A stretch of 64,000 nt of DNA from Arthonia radiata. Taxonomy: Eukaryota > Ascomycota > Arthoniomycetes > Arthoniales > Arthoniaceae. Made by a program: the position numbers and the translations under genes. The stretch covers positions 682,001 through 746,000 of the forward strand of contig PSQN01000016.1 in NCBI GenBank assembly GCA_002989075.1, in the 5' to 3' direction. Positions 1 to 11,051 of this stretch are shown piece after piece. Below the pieces are notes generated by a model. That model was given only the letters and a program-made list of their open reading frames with translations. It was not told the DNA's origin and did not search any database. Each line of letters opens with the position of its first letter. The first letter of the stretch is position 1.

Positions 1-420
1 ATTTTAGTGTTAATATCTAATATTTTATCTGTAGCGGTTATTTTGCTAGTCAGCTTATTTATAGCGTTGCGGCTATTAGGTGCTAAAGTAGTAAATATAA
101 TTAATTTACTTTCTCTACTTTTGTAGCGAGTCTATTAAAGTATAACGTCGGTCGCTAGGAGAACTAAACTAAGGCTTACTTACCTTATATACTTATCGAC
201 CTTAATAAGAGGTATCTTGTATATTAAAGACTAAAAGATAGAAGAGGCGAAATAAATTATAGAGGGTAAGAGAGGCTTAACTAAAGTAAACAGAAGGTAA
301 AGTATATTATCTAAATATAGTTAAAAAACTTATATTTAGATATTAAGTTAATAAACTAAAGTCTATTCTAAGGTCGACTATTAGTCTAGCTATATAGTCT
401 AAAGTATATAGAGAAGTTCC
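1..420 (+). repeat. Direct repeat, copy A (cut by window edge)
   Basis: This segment matches 1537-1950 in the same orientation at an offset of about 1536 bp. Shared landmarks include the core TTTATAGCGTTGCGGCTATTA, followed by a matching segment containing AAACTAAGGCTTACTTA. Most differences look like C/T or G/A changes. The true left end lies outside the window. Confidence 0.85.
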
Positions 421-1536
421 TCTATATTCGTTAACCTAACAATACCTATATCGGGTTTATAGGGAATATAGGTCTTTATAGCTGTCTTGTTCGATAATAC
501 CTACAGCAGGTTTATAGGCTTAGTCGGGAATAATACTAATAGAGCTAAGATAACTGACGGTGGTTGATGCTTAGATGTACGCTAGGCCGTCTAGAACTAG
601 TATCTATAATAGTTTAGATTAGTAAGATATTCTAGTTAAAAGTCTTCTGTATATATAAGTAAGCCTATCTAATTTAGATATTGATTAAGTTGTTCTCTAG
701 CTGTAGTAACTAAAATAGTTATATTAAACTGTTGTTATAGAGAGTAGGGCTTCTAAGATTAATTATTGTATTCGCTTCGTTCCGTACTATTAAACTGTTG
801 TTTCTTAGAACGGTATTTCTTAACTTAATGCCCTAGTTTTCCGTAATACAAGTATAGCTTATTTTTTATTCTATATTCTCTTTCTTAGTTATTTAGTTTC
901 CCTCGAGGTTTTATAAAATTTAACTCTATTAGATCGCCTCAGTCTTGTCGTAAGTTTGCTCGATTCTTTGTTTTATAGAATCTGTTAGTAGAGTTACTCT
1001 TCTTTTTTATTTATCTTTTAAAGTTGCTGTCGTCGATATTCTTTGCTTGTTATATAAAGTTACTAAGATTATTAAACTTCTCTTTATAAATATAGATTAT
1101 TTTTTTAATATAATTCTTAAGTTCTTTATAAAAGGTCTTAATAAGAGGTTTCTTGTTCTATTCTGTTTAATTAGCATACTATATAAATTTAGCGGCATAC
1201 CTGCTTGCTAGTTTTATTTATTTTAGATTCTAAAGCTTTCTAATAGCGACGCGTCCGGCGTCGGTCTAACTAAAGATCTCTCAGAGTTTTCTCTAAAGAA
1301 AGATAAAGCTAGCAAAGAATTTATCGGTATTCTCGCGTCTACTCTTTATCAGGGTAAATAAGAAGTCGTTAAGATAGTACTTAACCTACTTATAAGTATT
1401 TTTATTTATATAAGAGGTAGCAAATAAAACTATAGTAGTGTTATTTAAAAACTAGTCTTTATAAGTTTTAAAGTATATAGCTAGGCGTATTAAAAATAAA
1501 GTAACTTTAAAACGTTTATTTAAGAAGCTTTTTATT

Positions 1537-1950
1537 ATTTTAGTATTAATATCTAATATTTTACTTATATTAGCTATTCTATTAGCTAACCTATTTATAG
1601 CGTTGCGGCTATTAGATACCAAAGTAGTAAATATAACCAATCTGCTTTTTCTACTTTTATAGCGAGTTTATTAAAGTATAACGCTAGTCGCTAGAAAGAC
1701 TAAACTAAGGCTTACTTATCTTATATACTTATCGACCTTAGTAAGGGGTATCTTATATACTAGAGACTAAAAGATAAAAGAGGCGAGATAGATTATAAAA
1801 GGTAAGAAAGACTTAACTAAAGTAGACAGAAGATAAAGTACGTTACTTAAATATAATTAAGAAACTTATATTTAGATATTAAGTTAATAGACTAAAGTTT
1901 ATTCTAAGATCGGCTATTAGTTTAGCTATATAGTTTAAGGTACAAAAGTA
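1537..1950 (+). repeat. Direct repeat, copy B
   Basis: Second copy of the segment at 1-420, same orientation, similar along its whole length by eye and ending near 1950. The pair could be two dispersed copies of one element or repeats within a larger fossil element. The roughly 1.1 kb between them holds no recognisable coding sequence. Confidence 0.85.
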
Positions 1951-3006
1951 TATTTCTCTGTGTTCAACGGTCTTAATAATCTCTTTATCGCGTAGTTAGA
2001 ATCCTATTGCGATATAGCAACGTTGCCGACGTCGCTATATTAGAGTCGTTGGATACACTATATAATGCTTTAATAAGGCTGGCTGCGATCAGCCTTGTAC
2101 TAGCCTAATATAGTAAGATTGTAACATTTAGTAGTCTTACTATAGATATAAAGTAAAGCTAAAGATATATTAAAAGTATAGTAATACTTATTAAAAACTT
2201 TTAAAAGAGAATTATAAGATAATTTCTTTAACTTATACTAAGAATATAAGATAATACTAGACTTATTATAAATACTATTAGTAGTCTATATCTTATTAAA
2301 GATACTATATTAATTAGTATATTTAGTAAAGAAATAAAAAATACTTATAAATTGTAGTATAGAATGTATTTAATGTAACAGAGGTTATTAATAATAGTAA
2401 ACAAAGATTCTATCTATATTAGAGTTTTAGTAAGATTATTAAATTAAGCTATTATAGACTAAAAGTATTTAAAATAGATCTATAACGTATTAGCAATACT
2501 AGTAATTTTATTATAAAATATATTATATATACTATACTTTTAACTCTTTTAGCTCTATATGCGTCTTTAAGCTAATTTACGCCTAAAAAAAGACTATAGT
2601 AGCTTTATAAAGATAATAAAAGTCTATATATATACTTTTTATATATTTTAAGCCTTTATATATATCTTAGAAAAGTTGTTCTTATATATAAAATATATAT
2701 AAATTAAATCTACGACTATTATATATAGACTTATATCTTATACTATTATTAAAGCTATTAAGAGAATCTTAATTAGCTTAAGTATTTTATTATTATTGTT
2801 ACTATAATAATAAATATTAGATAACTTTTTAAGATAGCTAAGCGATATAAGCGCTCTAGTAACGTATTTATTGCGCTACGTCTTTAGCTAGCTAGTAGAA
2901 AGGTATTATAAAAATACTAAGTATATTAACATAGTTTAATATATTAATAAAAAGAATAAGAGTAAGCTTTATAGAAAAAGCTCTATAAGAAAGAAAGTAA
3001 TTATAA

Positions 3007-3190
3007 TACTATAGCTATATTATAGCTGTCTTAAACTTACTTTAGAACTAAAGCGGCCTTAGATCTAGATCGGCCTAGAGACGTCTAGTATACAGAGGCG
3101 TTTATCTATATTCTTTTTTTATTTTTTAGTTATTTATCTATTATCTAGTAAATATATTATACTTTACTTTATTTACTACTAGCTCTATAG
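3007..3190 (+). repeat. Interspersed repeat, inverted relative to 62698-62883
   Basis: About 185 bp that closely match the reverse complement of 62698-62883. The core TTAGTTATTTATCTATTATC and the neighbouring GATCTAGATCG are shared. Similarity fades on both sides, so this is a fragment or one end of a dispersed element. Confidence 0.8.
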
Positions 3191-5438
3191 TAAGCTAATA
3201 TATATAGTAAGATAAATTCTCTATCTAGTATAAATTATTTTTTAACTATATATTTTTAAGTATAATTTATTAAGTATATTTAATACTACTATAAGTACTA
3301 TTAGATACTTACTATAGATACTATATAAAGAACTACTTAAGAGTAATTTTAGCTTACTAGCTTTTTAGTATAAGAAACTTAAATTAAATTAGTAGCTCTA
3401 TATACTAGCTCTATAGTATTTATAGCTAATTTTACTATAGTAGCTACTATAGCTAAAGAGAAGGTTACTAGAATAAGTATTATAACTATAAAGAAGGTTA
3501 ATACTAAAAAGAAGAAGAAGAAGAAGAATATTATAGTTAAACTACTTACTATTAAGAATGCTAACTATTATCTTTAGATATCTTTCTTATTATTATCTTT
3601 TATAGCTTAAATATATATTCTTTAAGTATTATATTATATTACTAGTTAATATATAAGTTTATACTAGTAATCTAGCTAGTCTTTATCTAGTACTTCTTCT
3701 TCTTCTTCTTTTAAACTATCTTCTTCTTCTTTTTAGCTAATAAGTCTAAATAACACTTATAATAGTTAATAGAGCTCTACTTACTAAGCTAGATAATAAT
3801 ACTATTTAGTAGCTTATTATTGACTATATTACTATAGTAGATAGTAAGCGTTTATATCTTTATCTGTAGCTTATTAAGTATAAAGTACTAATATATATTA
3901 TTAGAATAGTATTAATTTAGATAATTAATTCAGATTTTATTAGTATACTGATACTACTAAATTAATACTAACTCTATAACTATAGCTCTTTTTATATTTT
4001 TAGTACTTATTTATAGTCTCTTTTAACTAGTCTGTTTATATATAGAGACGTTAGTATAGTATTAGTATTAATCAAGCTTTATCTACTAAATCTAATAAGA
4101 TAATAGTAGTAGTAGAGTATTTACTCTTCTTAACTAAGCTAACCTTCTTCTTCTTAAACTAGCTAGATATCTTAATTCTTACCTTTAAAGTCTAAGTTAG
4201 ATACTCTTTTTACTTATTTAATATTATATTCTCTACTCTTATTTAGTAGTCTAGCTCTAAATTAAAAAGTAATAATTAAGTTTATAATAATCTAATATAG
4301 ATACTTTTAATAAAGACTTAATACTATACTAAAGATATATTAATTTAAAATATATTAAATTAGCTACTAAGTACTATTTCTACTACTATATTATTAAAGC
4401 TACTATACTTAAACTTATTAAGTTAATTTATTTAGTAAACCTTACTACTAGTTTTAAGCTTTAACTCTATACTATATAGAAAGTATAGCTCTTAGTAGGC
4501 TACCTACTAATAAGTCTTTTTCTTATTATTAGCTATATTAGAGTCTTAATTCTTAAAGTTCTTATACTATAGATTAGCGTTACTATACTATAGATACTAC
4601 TTATATTATAAATTTTTCTTTATATATATATATACTTATACTTTATATATAGCTTACTAGTAAAAGTAAAGCTAAAGTAGCCTTACTCTCTTAATAAGAG
4701 CTAACTACTATAAAAATCTATATATATAAATAAATAGCTAGTAACTTAATATATAGTAGTATCTCTTTTTAATATATAGTTATATAGTAGTACTTCTTCT
4801 TTTTATAAGTTTCTTCTTTTATAAGCTATATTTACTTTTATTTCTTCTTTTATTTATAAATATTCTTCTTAGCCTTCTTATAATTATAATAATAATATTT
4901 AGCTTCTACTACTTTATACTATTTAGCCCTTTAACTCTTTTTTAACTACTTTTCAACTTTATAAGCTTCTTTATATATATTTATACCTTCTTAGCTACTT
5001 TTATTCTCTATATATAGTACTATATATTAGTTATATAGACTTTCTTCTATTTTTAATTAGATATATTAAAAATTACTATACCAAAAAGCTACTCACTAAG
5101 AGCTTTAAATTTACTTAATTGGAATAAAAAACGTAATTTTAATAGTAACGGTAAGGTTAGCTTTTCTACCTGTCCGAATTTTAGTAGTAAGCAGGGCGAA
5201 AAGTGGGATAAGGTGAGCACGGGCCGTTGTAGCCGATTAACTTACACCCCAATTCCTCTAATGAAGTCACGCGTCACGAAAAGTTTCTAACCACACCGAA
5301 ATCATGCCCTGCCCGTACAATGCGTGAAGATAATCAATATTCACACGCTCTTTAACCGTCGTTAAGCGTGCTTTGCTATCGCCGTCTCGCCCTCCTCCAT
5401 CCTCACTCTCACAGCCGTTCAAAACCACCTCTTCTAAG

Positions 5439-6263
5439 ATGACCACAACCCCACCCCCCTCAATAGACACCCTCCTCCGCCTCCTCCCCTCGCCCACAGG
5501 TACACTCCCGCACTCCCCGCTCTCCGGTCCCCAATCCCTCCTGCAAACCCACCTCCTCGCGCACCCACACCTCGCCCGCGCCGCCGACAGCAACGGGTAC
5601 ACCCTCCTCCACGCCTGCGCCTCCTACGCCTGTCCCACACTCCCGGGGTCCTACGACCTCCTCCGCGCGCTGGTGCAGCAGTATGGTGTTGATGTGAACG
5701 TAAGAGATGAAGATGGGGATACACCCCTGTTTTATGCGGAGAGGGAGCAGACGGCCAGGATGCTTGTGGACATGGGCGCGGATGTGGGGGTGGTTAATGA
5801 GGAGGGTACGGGTGTAGAGGAGAACGCGAGGACGAATGCGAGTGAAGAGGAGGGGAGTGTGGCGGAGGGATGGGCGGGCGTGGCGCGATATCTGCAGAGT
5901 CTCCGGACGGGTACGCAGAACACTTCATCGGCCGCAGGGGTGGGTTCGCAAGCTAATGGGAGCACAATACCAACGCGTAGTGCAGCAACGGAGGAGTTGC
6001 ACCGCCCGCCGCCGCTACCTGAAGGCGTGTCTATCAACCTGGGAAATGTAAGAGGTGCAGACGAGATGGAGGATGGAGAGGCGCCGGACCCGGAGTTTAA
6101 GGCACGCATTGAGGCGTTGGCGGCACGGTCCGACTTTCAGGATGAGGAGGGGCAGAGGCAGTTGAGGAGGTTGGTGGAGGATGCGGTTGGGGTTGTTGGT
6201 GGGGATGGGGAGGGTGGTGATGGGGAGGGTGGTGGTGCGCGGAAAAGGGGGAGGGTTGGATGA
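5439..6263 (+). CDS. Ankyrin-repeat protein, Yar1-like
   Basis: One exon, 274 residues. The ATG at 5439 is the first in a frame that is open from further upstream. Residues about 40-115 carry ankyrin-type units: a helix pair with the TLLHACA signature, then a second unit containing VNVRDEDGDTPLFYA. A low-complexity Ser/Thr/Glu linker follows, then a C-terminal DPEFKARIEALAAR segment like that of small fungal ankyrin proteins related to yeast Yar1. Yar1 is a cytoplasmic and nuclear chaperone for ribosomal protein Rps3 in small-subunit assembly; that role is inferred here from architecture and size only. The coding strand is strongly C-rich in the first 200 bases and G-rich in the last 80. The gene is the first after the AT-rich block. 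Another small ankyrin protein is possible. Confidence 0.75.
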   Translation: MTTTPPPSIDTLLRLLPSPTGTLPHSPLSGPQSLLQTHLLAHPHLARAADSNGYTLLHACASYACPTLPGSYDLLRALVQQYGVDVNVRDEDGDTPLFYAEREQTARMLVDMGADVGVVNEEGTGVEENARTNASEEEGSVAEGWAGVARYLQSLRTGTQNTSSAAGVGSQANGSTIPTRSAATEELHRPPPLPEGVSINLGNVRGADEMEDGEAPDPEFKARIEALAARSDFQDEEGQRQLRRLVEDAVGVVGGDGEGGDGEGGGARKRGRVG

Positions 6264-6559
6264 TGCGAAAGAGGGAAAATCTGAAGTGAGATGTGACGGA
6301 TATATGCTGCTGGAAACGATGAAAACTATGAAGAGGCGAAGAGTGTGTGAAAACGAGGCAAGGTGGCGAGGTGTGGTCTTCACAAGAGCAGATGGGCGAG
6401 GTGAGGCGAGCTTGTGGCTTGTCACCTTGCATGTTAACTTGGTCCTCGACTCTCCGCCAGATCGATCCCATCGTTCTCATCACAGATTTCGCGTGACGAA
6501 ACAACGACTGTACGAATACGATTCAACAAACTTCGCAACGACGCTTTTGCATCTGTCAA

Positions 6560-9012
6560 ATGTCTCATCATCAGGATACTGATACTAGCGATCGAGAGTG
6601 TTCACGTGAACCTCTTTCCGACTTTATTGTGGGGCTTGACAACATCTACCGGTTACCGTACTCAAATCTGTGCTCCCACATATTGAATGTTCTGCTCGAC
6701 GAGGAGCCCTCGCGTTGGCAGTACTACCACCATGATTTGATCGAAGACCGTAACGCTGCTGCAGCGCAAGCGTTCACAGATTATTATCGCAATGGTAAGT
6801 TGAGTCTTGCGGGCTGACGGTGCGGTCTTGCAGCAACCTTTTCTGATGGGATGGTGTTGGCTGTTAACGCTATCATTCGAGAACTTTACTGATGCTCTGA
6901 TTTTTAGGTCCATAAAAAAACAGTCTCACCGGCAAAAACACCGGTCACACGTTTCCACCCGCAATCACCTGCGGGTCTGCTGAGCCCTGTGGATTTGAAG
7001 ATAAGCTCATTCTGTCTGTCATTATTCAGGAGTTACGCGGGTGGCCGTACTTGCGCGCTGATGTATCAACGCCATTGATGCTCACCCTCTGGGATCAGAA
7101 GCTGTTGACGAGGAGGCATCTCGGATCTTCGTGCCCTTGTGTAGAAGGGACGAATTTCGGGAGGTGAAGAGACCGGCGCACTATGAGTATATGCTTCAGC
7201 CTTATCGCTACAAGATTTGTGTGCAGCTGAAATTGAAGGATCCTCAATGGCACGTACGCGGTCCAATTGAGTTCGAGTTCGATGCTAGAATATCAATGGG
7301 CCTGGATGTTGACCAGCATCGACCAGCACCGTGGGCTGATGTTCAGGACTGGTAAGTCTGCAGCCTCTCCATCTCCCTTGTCATTTCTCTTGCACCGCTT
7401 GAGTCAGATACTCTCTCAGTTCTGGTGTGGCTTGTGCGAAGCTCCTGGAATGTCTCGAATCCTGACGTGGAGATATAGGTATTCGCGCCATCGAGAGACC
7501 AATATATTTGACTTGTGGAGCCGTGGGAAGGTCGTCAACTTACTGGTGCGGGATGTCTCGAAATTGAAATCGAAAGACTGGGAACCGCTTGATGACTTCC
7601 TGTACCGGGTTGCAACGCGAAGCCGCTTCTTTGAGATGCGCAGCGCTCGCTTGTTCCTCGGCTCTGCCAATAGTCGATACAACTGCATCACCAACGGCGC
7701 AGTCGCAGAGCTTGCTGTCAACGAGGAGATCAATAAGCGCATCAACGAACAGAGACTGGAGAACGTCGAACCGATGCCGGCTTTCTGGCGTCTGCCAATT
7801 GAGCTCCGCAGAAGCATTTGGGACTACCGCATCTCGCCCGTCGAGTATACTGACGAATTTGGCCTTGTATGGCCTTATCAGGGCACGGAAGCTCAGCCGA
7901 TAGTCCCAAAGGGTTTCAATTTACCAATAGCCCACCGCTCGCCTGAGCTCGACCTTCTTACCGTGAACAAGCACGTACACGAAGAGGCCAGTCACGCGTT
8001 CTACTCTACGCACGAATTCGGCTTCGACGACAACTGGAAAGTGCGACGATTCCTGCGGCAGGTCCACCCCAAGCATCTCGACTTGGTCAGCCGGGTGACG
8101 CTGTCGTTCTCAGCTTTGTGCTACTTCAAGGTCATACGCCAGCTGGCTCCCTAGCGTTCTCACTGCTGCTGCCCCCAGCACGGTACAATGCACAAATACG
8201 GCGTCATCGAGATGATGGCGGACCTCGTGCGACGGCTCTCGCCCTCCCCGGACTCTCCCGCTCAACAGCCACTCCAGTTGACTGTGCGCTTCCCGGCCTT
8301 TGAGAATCGCGATTACACGAGGGGCGGATGCTATCTGACGCTGTGCAGCCATATCGTCAAGGCCTTCAGCTCCGCTGTATCTGTCCATCGCGACGACATC
8401 AAGCTACGATTCAAGTGGACGGAAACCAAGAGCCATCCCTGCAGAGGCTTGAGCGTCCGCGGACAGATCGCCTACCTCAAGTATCTGGCCCGTGACGCAG
8501 CAAAGGGCGAAGTGACCTGGGCTGATGTCCACGGAGAGATCGGTGACGAGGAAAGCATGACGGTACCTATGCTGGACGCGCCGCGTTGCTGCCGTTGTAG
8601 TGTGGCCCCCGACAGCGACGATGAGAATGAGGATGCAGACCACGAGCATGCGCCTACCATTGATCTCGAGGGAAATCTTGAAGTCACGGACCGCGAGATG
8701 TGGTCGGCGATCGCTGAGGATCTAGGTGAAGACGCAGCAAATGCGATTCAGGAGAGTATTGAGAAGTACGTGCAGGAGCATGAGATCAAGCCGCAGTTCA
8801 AGGTTCGGGAGAGTGAGCCGGAGGATGACGATGTGAGTGATTATGGGAGCGAGAATGAGGATGAAGATGAGGATGAAGAGGATGACGACGACATCTACAA
8901 TAACAAACTGGTTGGACGTGAGAGCGGGCAGACGGCAAGTAAGAAGCTTGATGCCGTTCTGAACGGTAACCGTTCGAAATCGTTGAGGAAATCTGGGTAT
9001 GAGACGGAGTGA
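6560..9012 (+). pseudogene. Tandem-family member 1, probably decayed
   Basis: Homologous along its length to the genes at 14280 and 16346. Exon 1 (6560-6794) gives an N-terminus with the shared W...D..RN and RNG motifs. A GTAAGT..TAG intron fits 6795-6907. Similarity then continues (FPPAIT, then LRGWPYLRADV), but an in-frame TAA stands at 6913-6915 and the frame shifts near 7060. A second intron (7352-7478, CTGAC branch point) leads to the F-box-like LPIELRRSIWDY, WPYQ, and LLTVNKHVHEEASHAFYS motifs. A TAG at 8152-8154 is either another stop or lies in a 48-nt in-frame intron (8131-8178). The C-terminus is a unique acidic Asp/Glu tail ending at 9012. A different splice pattern could rescue part of it; I found none that keeps the homologous frames joined. 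Function unknown. Confidence 0.6.
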
Positions 9013-9240
9013 ACGCAACGCTGCATGATCTCTAGTTGGACTAGCAGTGCGAGATGGACAAGCTAGGAATACTAAACTCAGAATCAGAGTATCATAGCCA
9101 TAGATCTTCATTCCACTCGCTCCCCTTGGTGCATCTTTGGCGTTCCTCTTTTAGCAAAGCACCAAGGGTCCGTAACCCTAAGCTTTGAGTCGTAACCTCA
9201 TCGCCACCACTACCTCAGCCTTTGACCATCGTCGTACACA

Positions 9241-9955
9241 ATGTCCACCTTCGGCTCCCCCGGAGGCGCAGGTTCCTTCTCCAAACCGTCGCCGTACGTC
9301 ACCTTTCTTCCCTCCCTCATCCTCCTGTACACGCACTGACAGCATCACAGACCCGAGCGCGGCTCCTTCCCTCTCGACCATGAAGGTACGTCCACTCCTG
9401 TTACTCAACCAAAACCTAGACAGAGACGATAAAGGATCGGGGACACGAAGAGCGGGACACGAGTAATGGAGAGTGGAGCTTGGTGGACTGGGCTGATGGA
9501 AGAAACAGGCGAGTGCAAAATCTTCATGAAAGACTACCTCACCTGCATCAAAAAGTCCCGCGGCGTCAATCAGGAGGACTGCCGGTTGTTGAGTAAGGCG
9601 TATTTGCAGTGTCGGATGGAGAAGTGCGTTTCCTTTTCCTTAATTACTGTATACGTGGTAGAGACTGGTGGGGAGGGTGGATGGGTGAACGGGGTGGGGT
9701 GGGGTGGTGGAGAGACGGCAGAATGACGGCAGAATGACAGCGGTGGGAGACGGCCGAAGGGGCGCAGACGATGAGAAGATGGGCGGGAATAGAACAGTGG
9801 ACAGAGCTGACAAAAGCAACAGAAATCTCATGGCCCAAGACGAGATGAAAAACCTCGGGTACAGCTCCACGAGCGCGCCGGTCGCGGAGGCCGCGGCGGC
9901 GCAGGAGCAGTTGAAGCGGACGGCGGAGGTGACGAGGTCACAGAGCAGCACCTGA
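9241..9955 (+). CDS. COX19: Cytochrome c oxidase assembly protein COX19
   Basis: Four exons: 9241-9293, 9351-9385, 9509-9623 and 9823-9955, with introns of 57, 123 and 199 nt; all junctions are in frame and use GTACGT or GTGCGT donors. The 111-residue product begins MSTFGSPGG and has the COX19 hallmark PPERGSFPLDHEGEC. It carries the twin CX9C motif at Cys32/Cys42 and Cys54/Cys64, which forms a disulfide-bonded CHCH helical hairpin. COX19 is a soluble protein of the mitochondrial intermembrane space, imported by the Mia40 pathway, and acts in copper delivery and cytochrome c oxidase assembly. The short exons make it easy to miss. The identity is firm. Confidence 0.93.
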
Positions 9956-11051
9956 AATGGGATTACACACACGGTGCGCTAGGGAAGCTCTACGGATAAG
10001 AGAGTGTCTTTCGCGCTGTCAGAGGGGACAGCGTCCTTGACGACGTTGGCATTCGGCCCGACGATCAAAGCGGATATAGGCAAGACAGGTCTTTGGTGAA
10101 GATGGAGAGTTGCAGCCTACAACACCCGCGTCCACGGACTTGAAACATAACTCGGCTGCAGCACAGCTCGGCCACATACCAGCTCGGCTCCCAAACCCAA
10201 GGTCATCACTACCGGCGCCACACTCCCACAACATCCGTCACGGCCCGGGCCTTCCTTTGTCTGACGATAACGGCTAAACCGGAGGCCCAAGCTGTGGCGA
10301 GCAGTCCCTCGAAAAAGTACAGCCAGTCGTGCGGGTGTTCATGGATCACAACGGCTCGGCTGTTCGCACCCCAGCTGAGGTACACGACGGGTTTGTGCCT
10401 CACACAGGCGTTAAGAAGACGGGTGGTGGCCGGCGGTGCGGATGTAGGGCGCCTGCTCCAGTTCAATGGGTATGTTCGCTATCATGGGCGCGATTCTGCC
10501 TGAATTGGCAATGTGGTGGTTGTACAGGCGAGGCGGTTTCTGATGCGCTTCTGAGTTCGGGTTGACAGTCTTGTTGCTATGATGGCACCATTGGGGATTT
10601 GCTTAAGAAAGTAGTCATCCACGACTGCATGACGAGCTCAGAGACGAACAGTGAGAGCTCTATGGCTGGGGCCGCTTGAAAGGATGAGCCCACCGCGATG
10701 AATTTCCTCGTGGCACAAGCGAGCTGTATGAATCTTCCTGATATCCAGAACTATACACGTGCTATACAAAGTCGTCCAAATATGCCTCCTGGGTATGTAC
10801 AAACATGTCGATGATGCCTCCGTTAAGTGACCTCCACAATCCCTGATCTGTTCCATTGCTCTGTCGTGATGGTCTTCGTAGAGACCATACTCATCGCGCA
10901 GCCTCTCAGCACTGCACTTATCCTCGATGTGCTCCTCTGGATGCTCGCAGGTCGGCGCGTCGTAGTGAGATCCTCGACGTCTCATGTCAGCGGCTAGCCG
11001 TGCTGAGAGACCTGCTACCTCCTGTTCTCGGATTCCTCCTTCGTCCCCCTT
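9956..11051. other. Intergenic, no gene seen
   Basis: About 1.1 kb between the 3' ends of COX19 and the mannosyltransferase gene (convergent). Mixed composition; only short overlapping frames without family features. It should hold both transcript ends. No repeat noticed. Confidence 0.6.

Larger units (their letters stand above)
1..5160. repeat. AT-rich, RIP-like repeat block (left)
   Basis: About 5.2 kb dominated by A, T and the dinucleotide TpA, with stops in all frames and no supported gene. Composition changes abruptly near 5160, just before the first gene. It holds a direct repeat of at least 420 bp (1-420 and 1537-1950), a segment repeated inverted at the other end of the window (3007-3190), and GAA/TTC-type low-complexity runs near 3500-3530 and 3690-3730. 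Composition and the mainly transition-type differences between copies suit RIP-degraded transposon fossils. I cannot assign a transposon family. Confidence 0.85.

Noticed and set aside
1452-1640. Short open frame in the AT-rich block
   Set aside because: It lies across a repeat copy in TpA-rich DNA, with no family features.
1-1950. LTR retrotransposon bounded by the two 420-bp direct repeats
   Set aside because: The interval between them is only about 1.1 kb, the left copy is cut by the window edge, and I recognise no retroelement domain. Family left open.
5434-5724. Minus-strand frame over the ankyrin gene
   Set aside because: Gly/Arg-rich mirror of a C-rich coding strand; the + strand protein has clear ankyrin motifs.
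6831-6833. Nearest CAG as acceptor of the first intron of member 1
   Set aside because: It would make a 39-nt intron and leads into a frame without similarity to the paralogues; the acceptor at 6905-6907 keeps the homologous frame.
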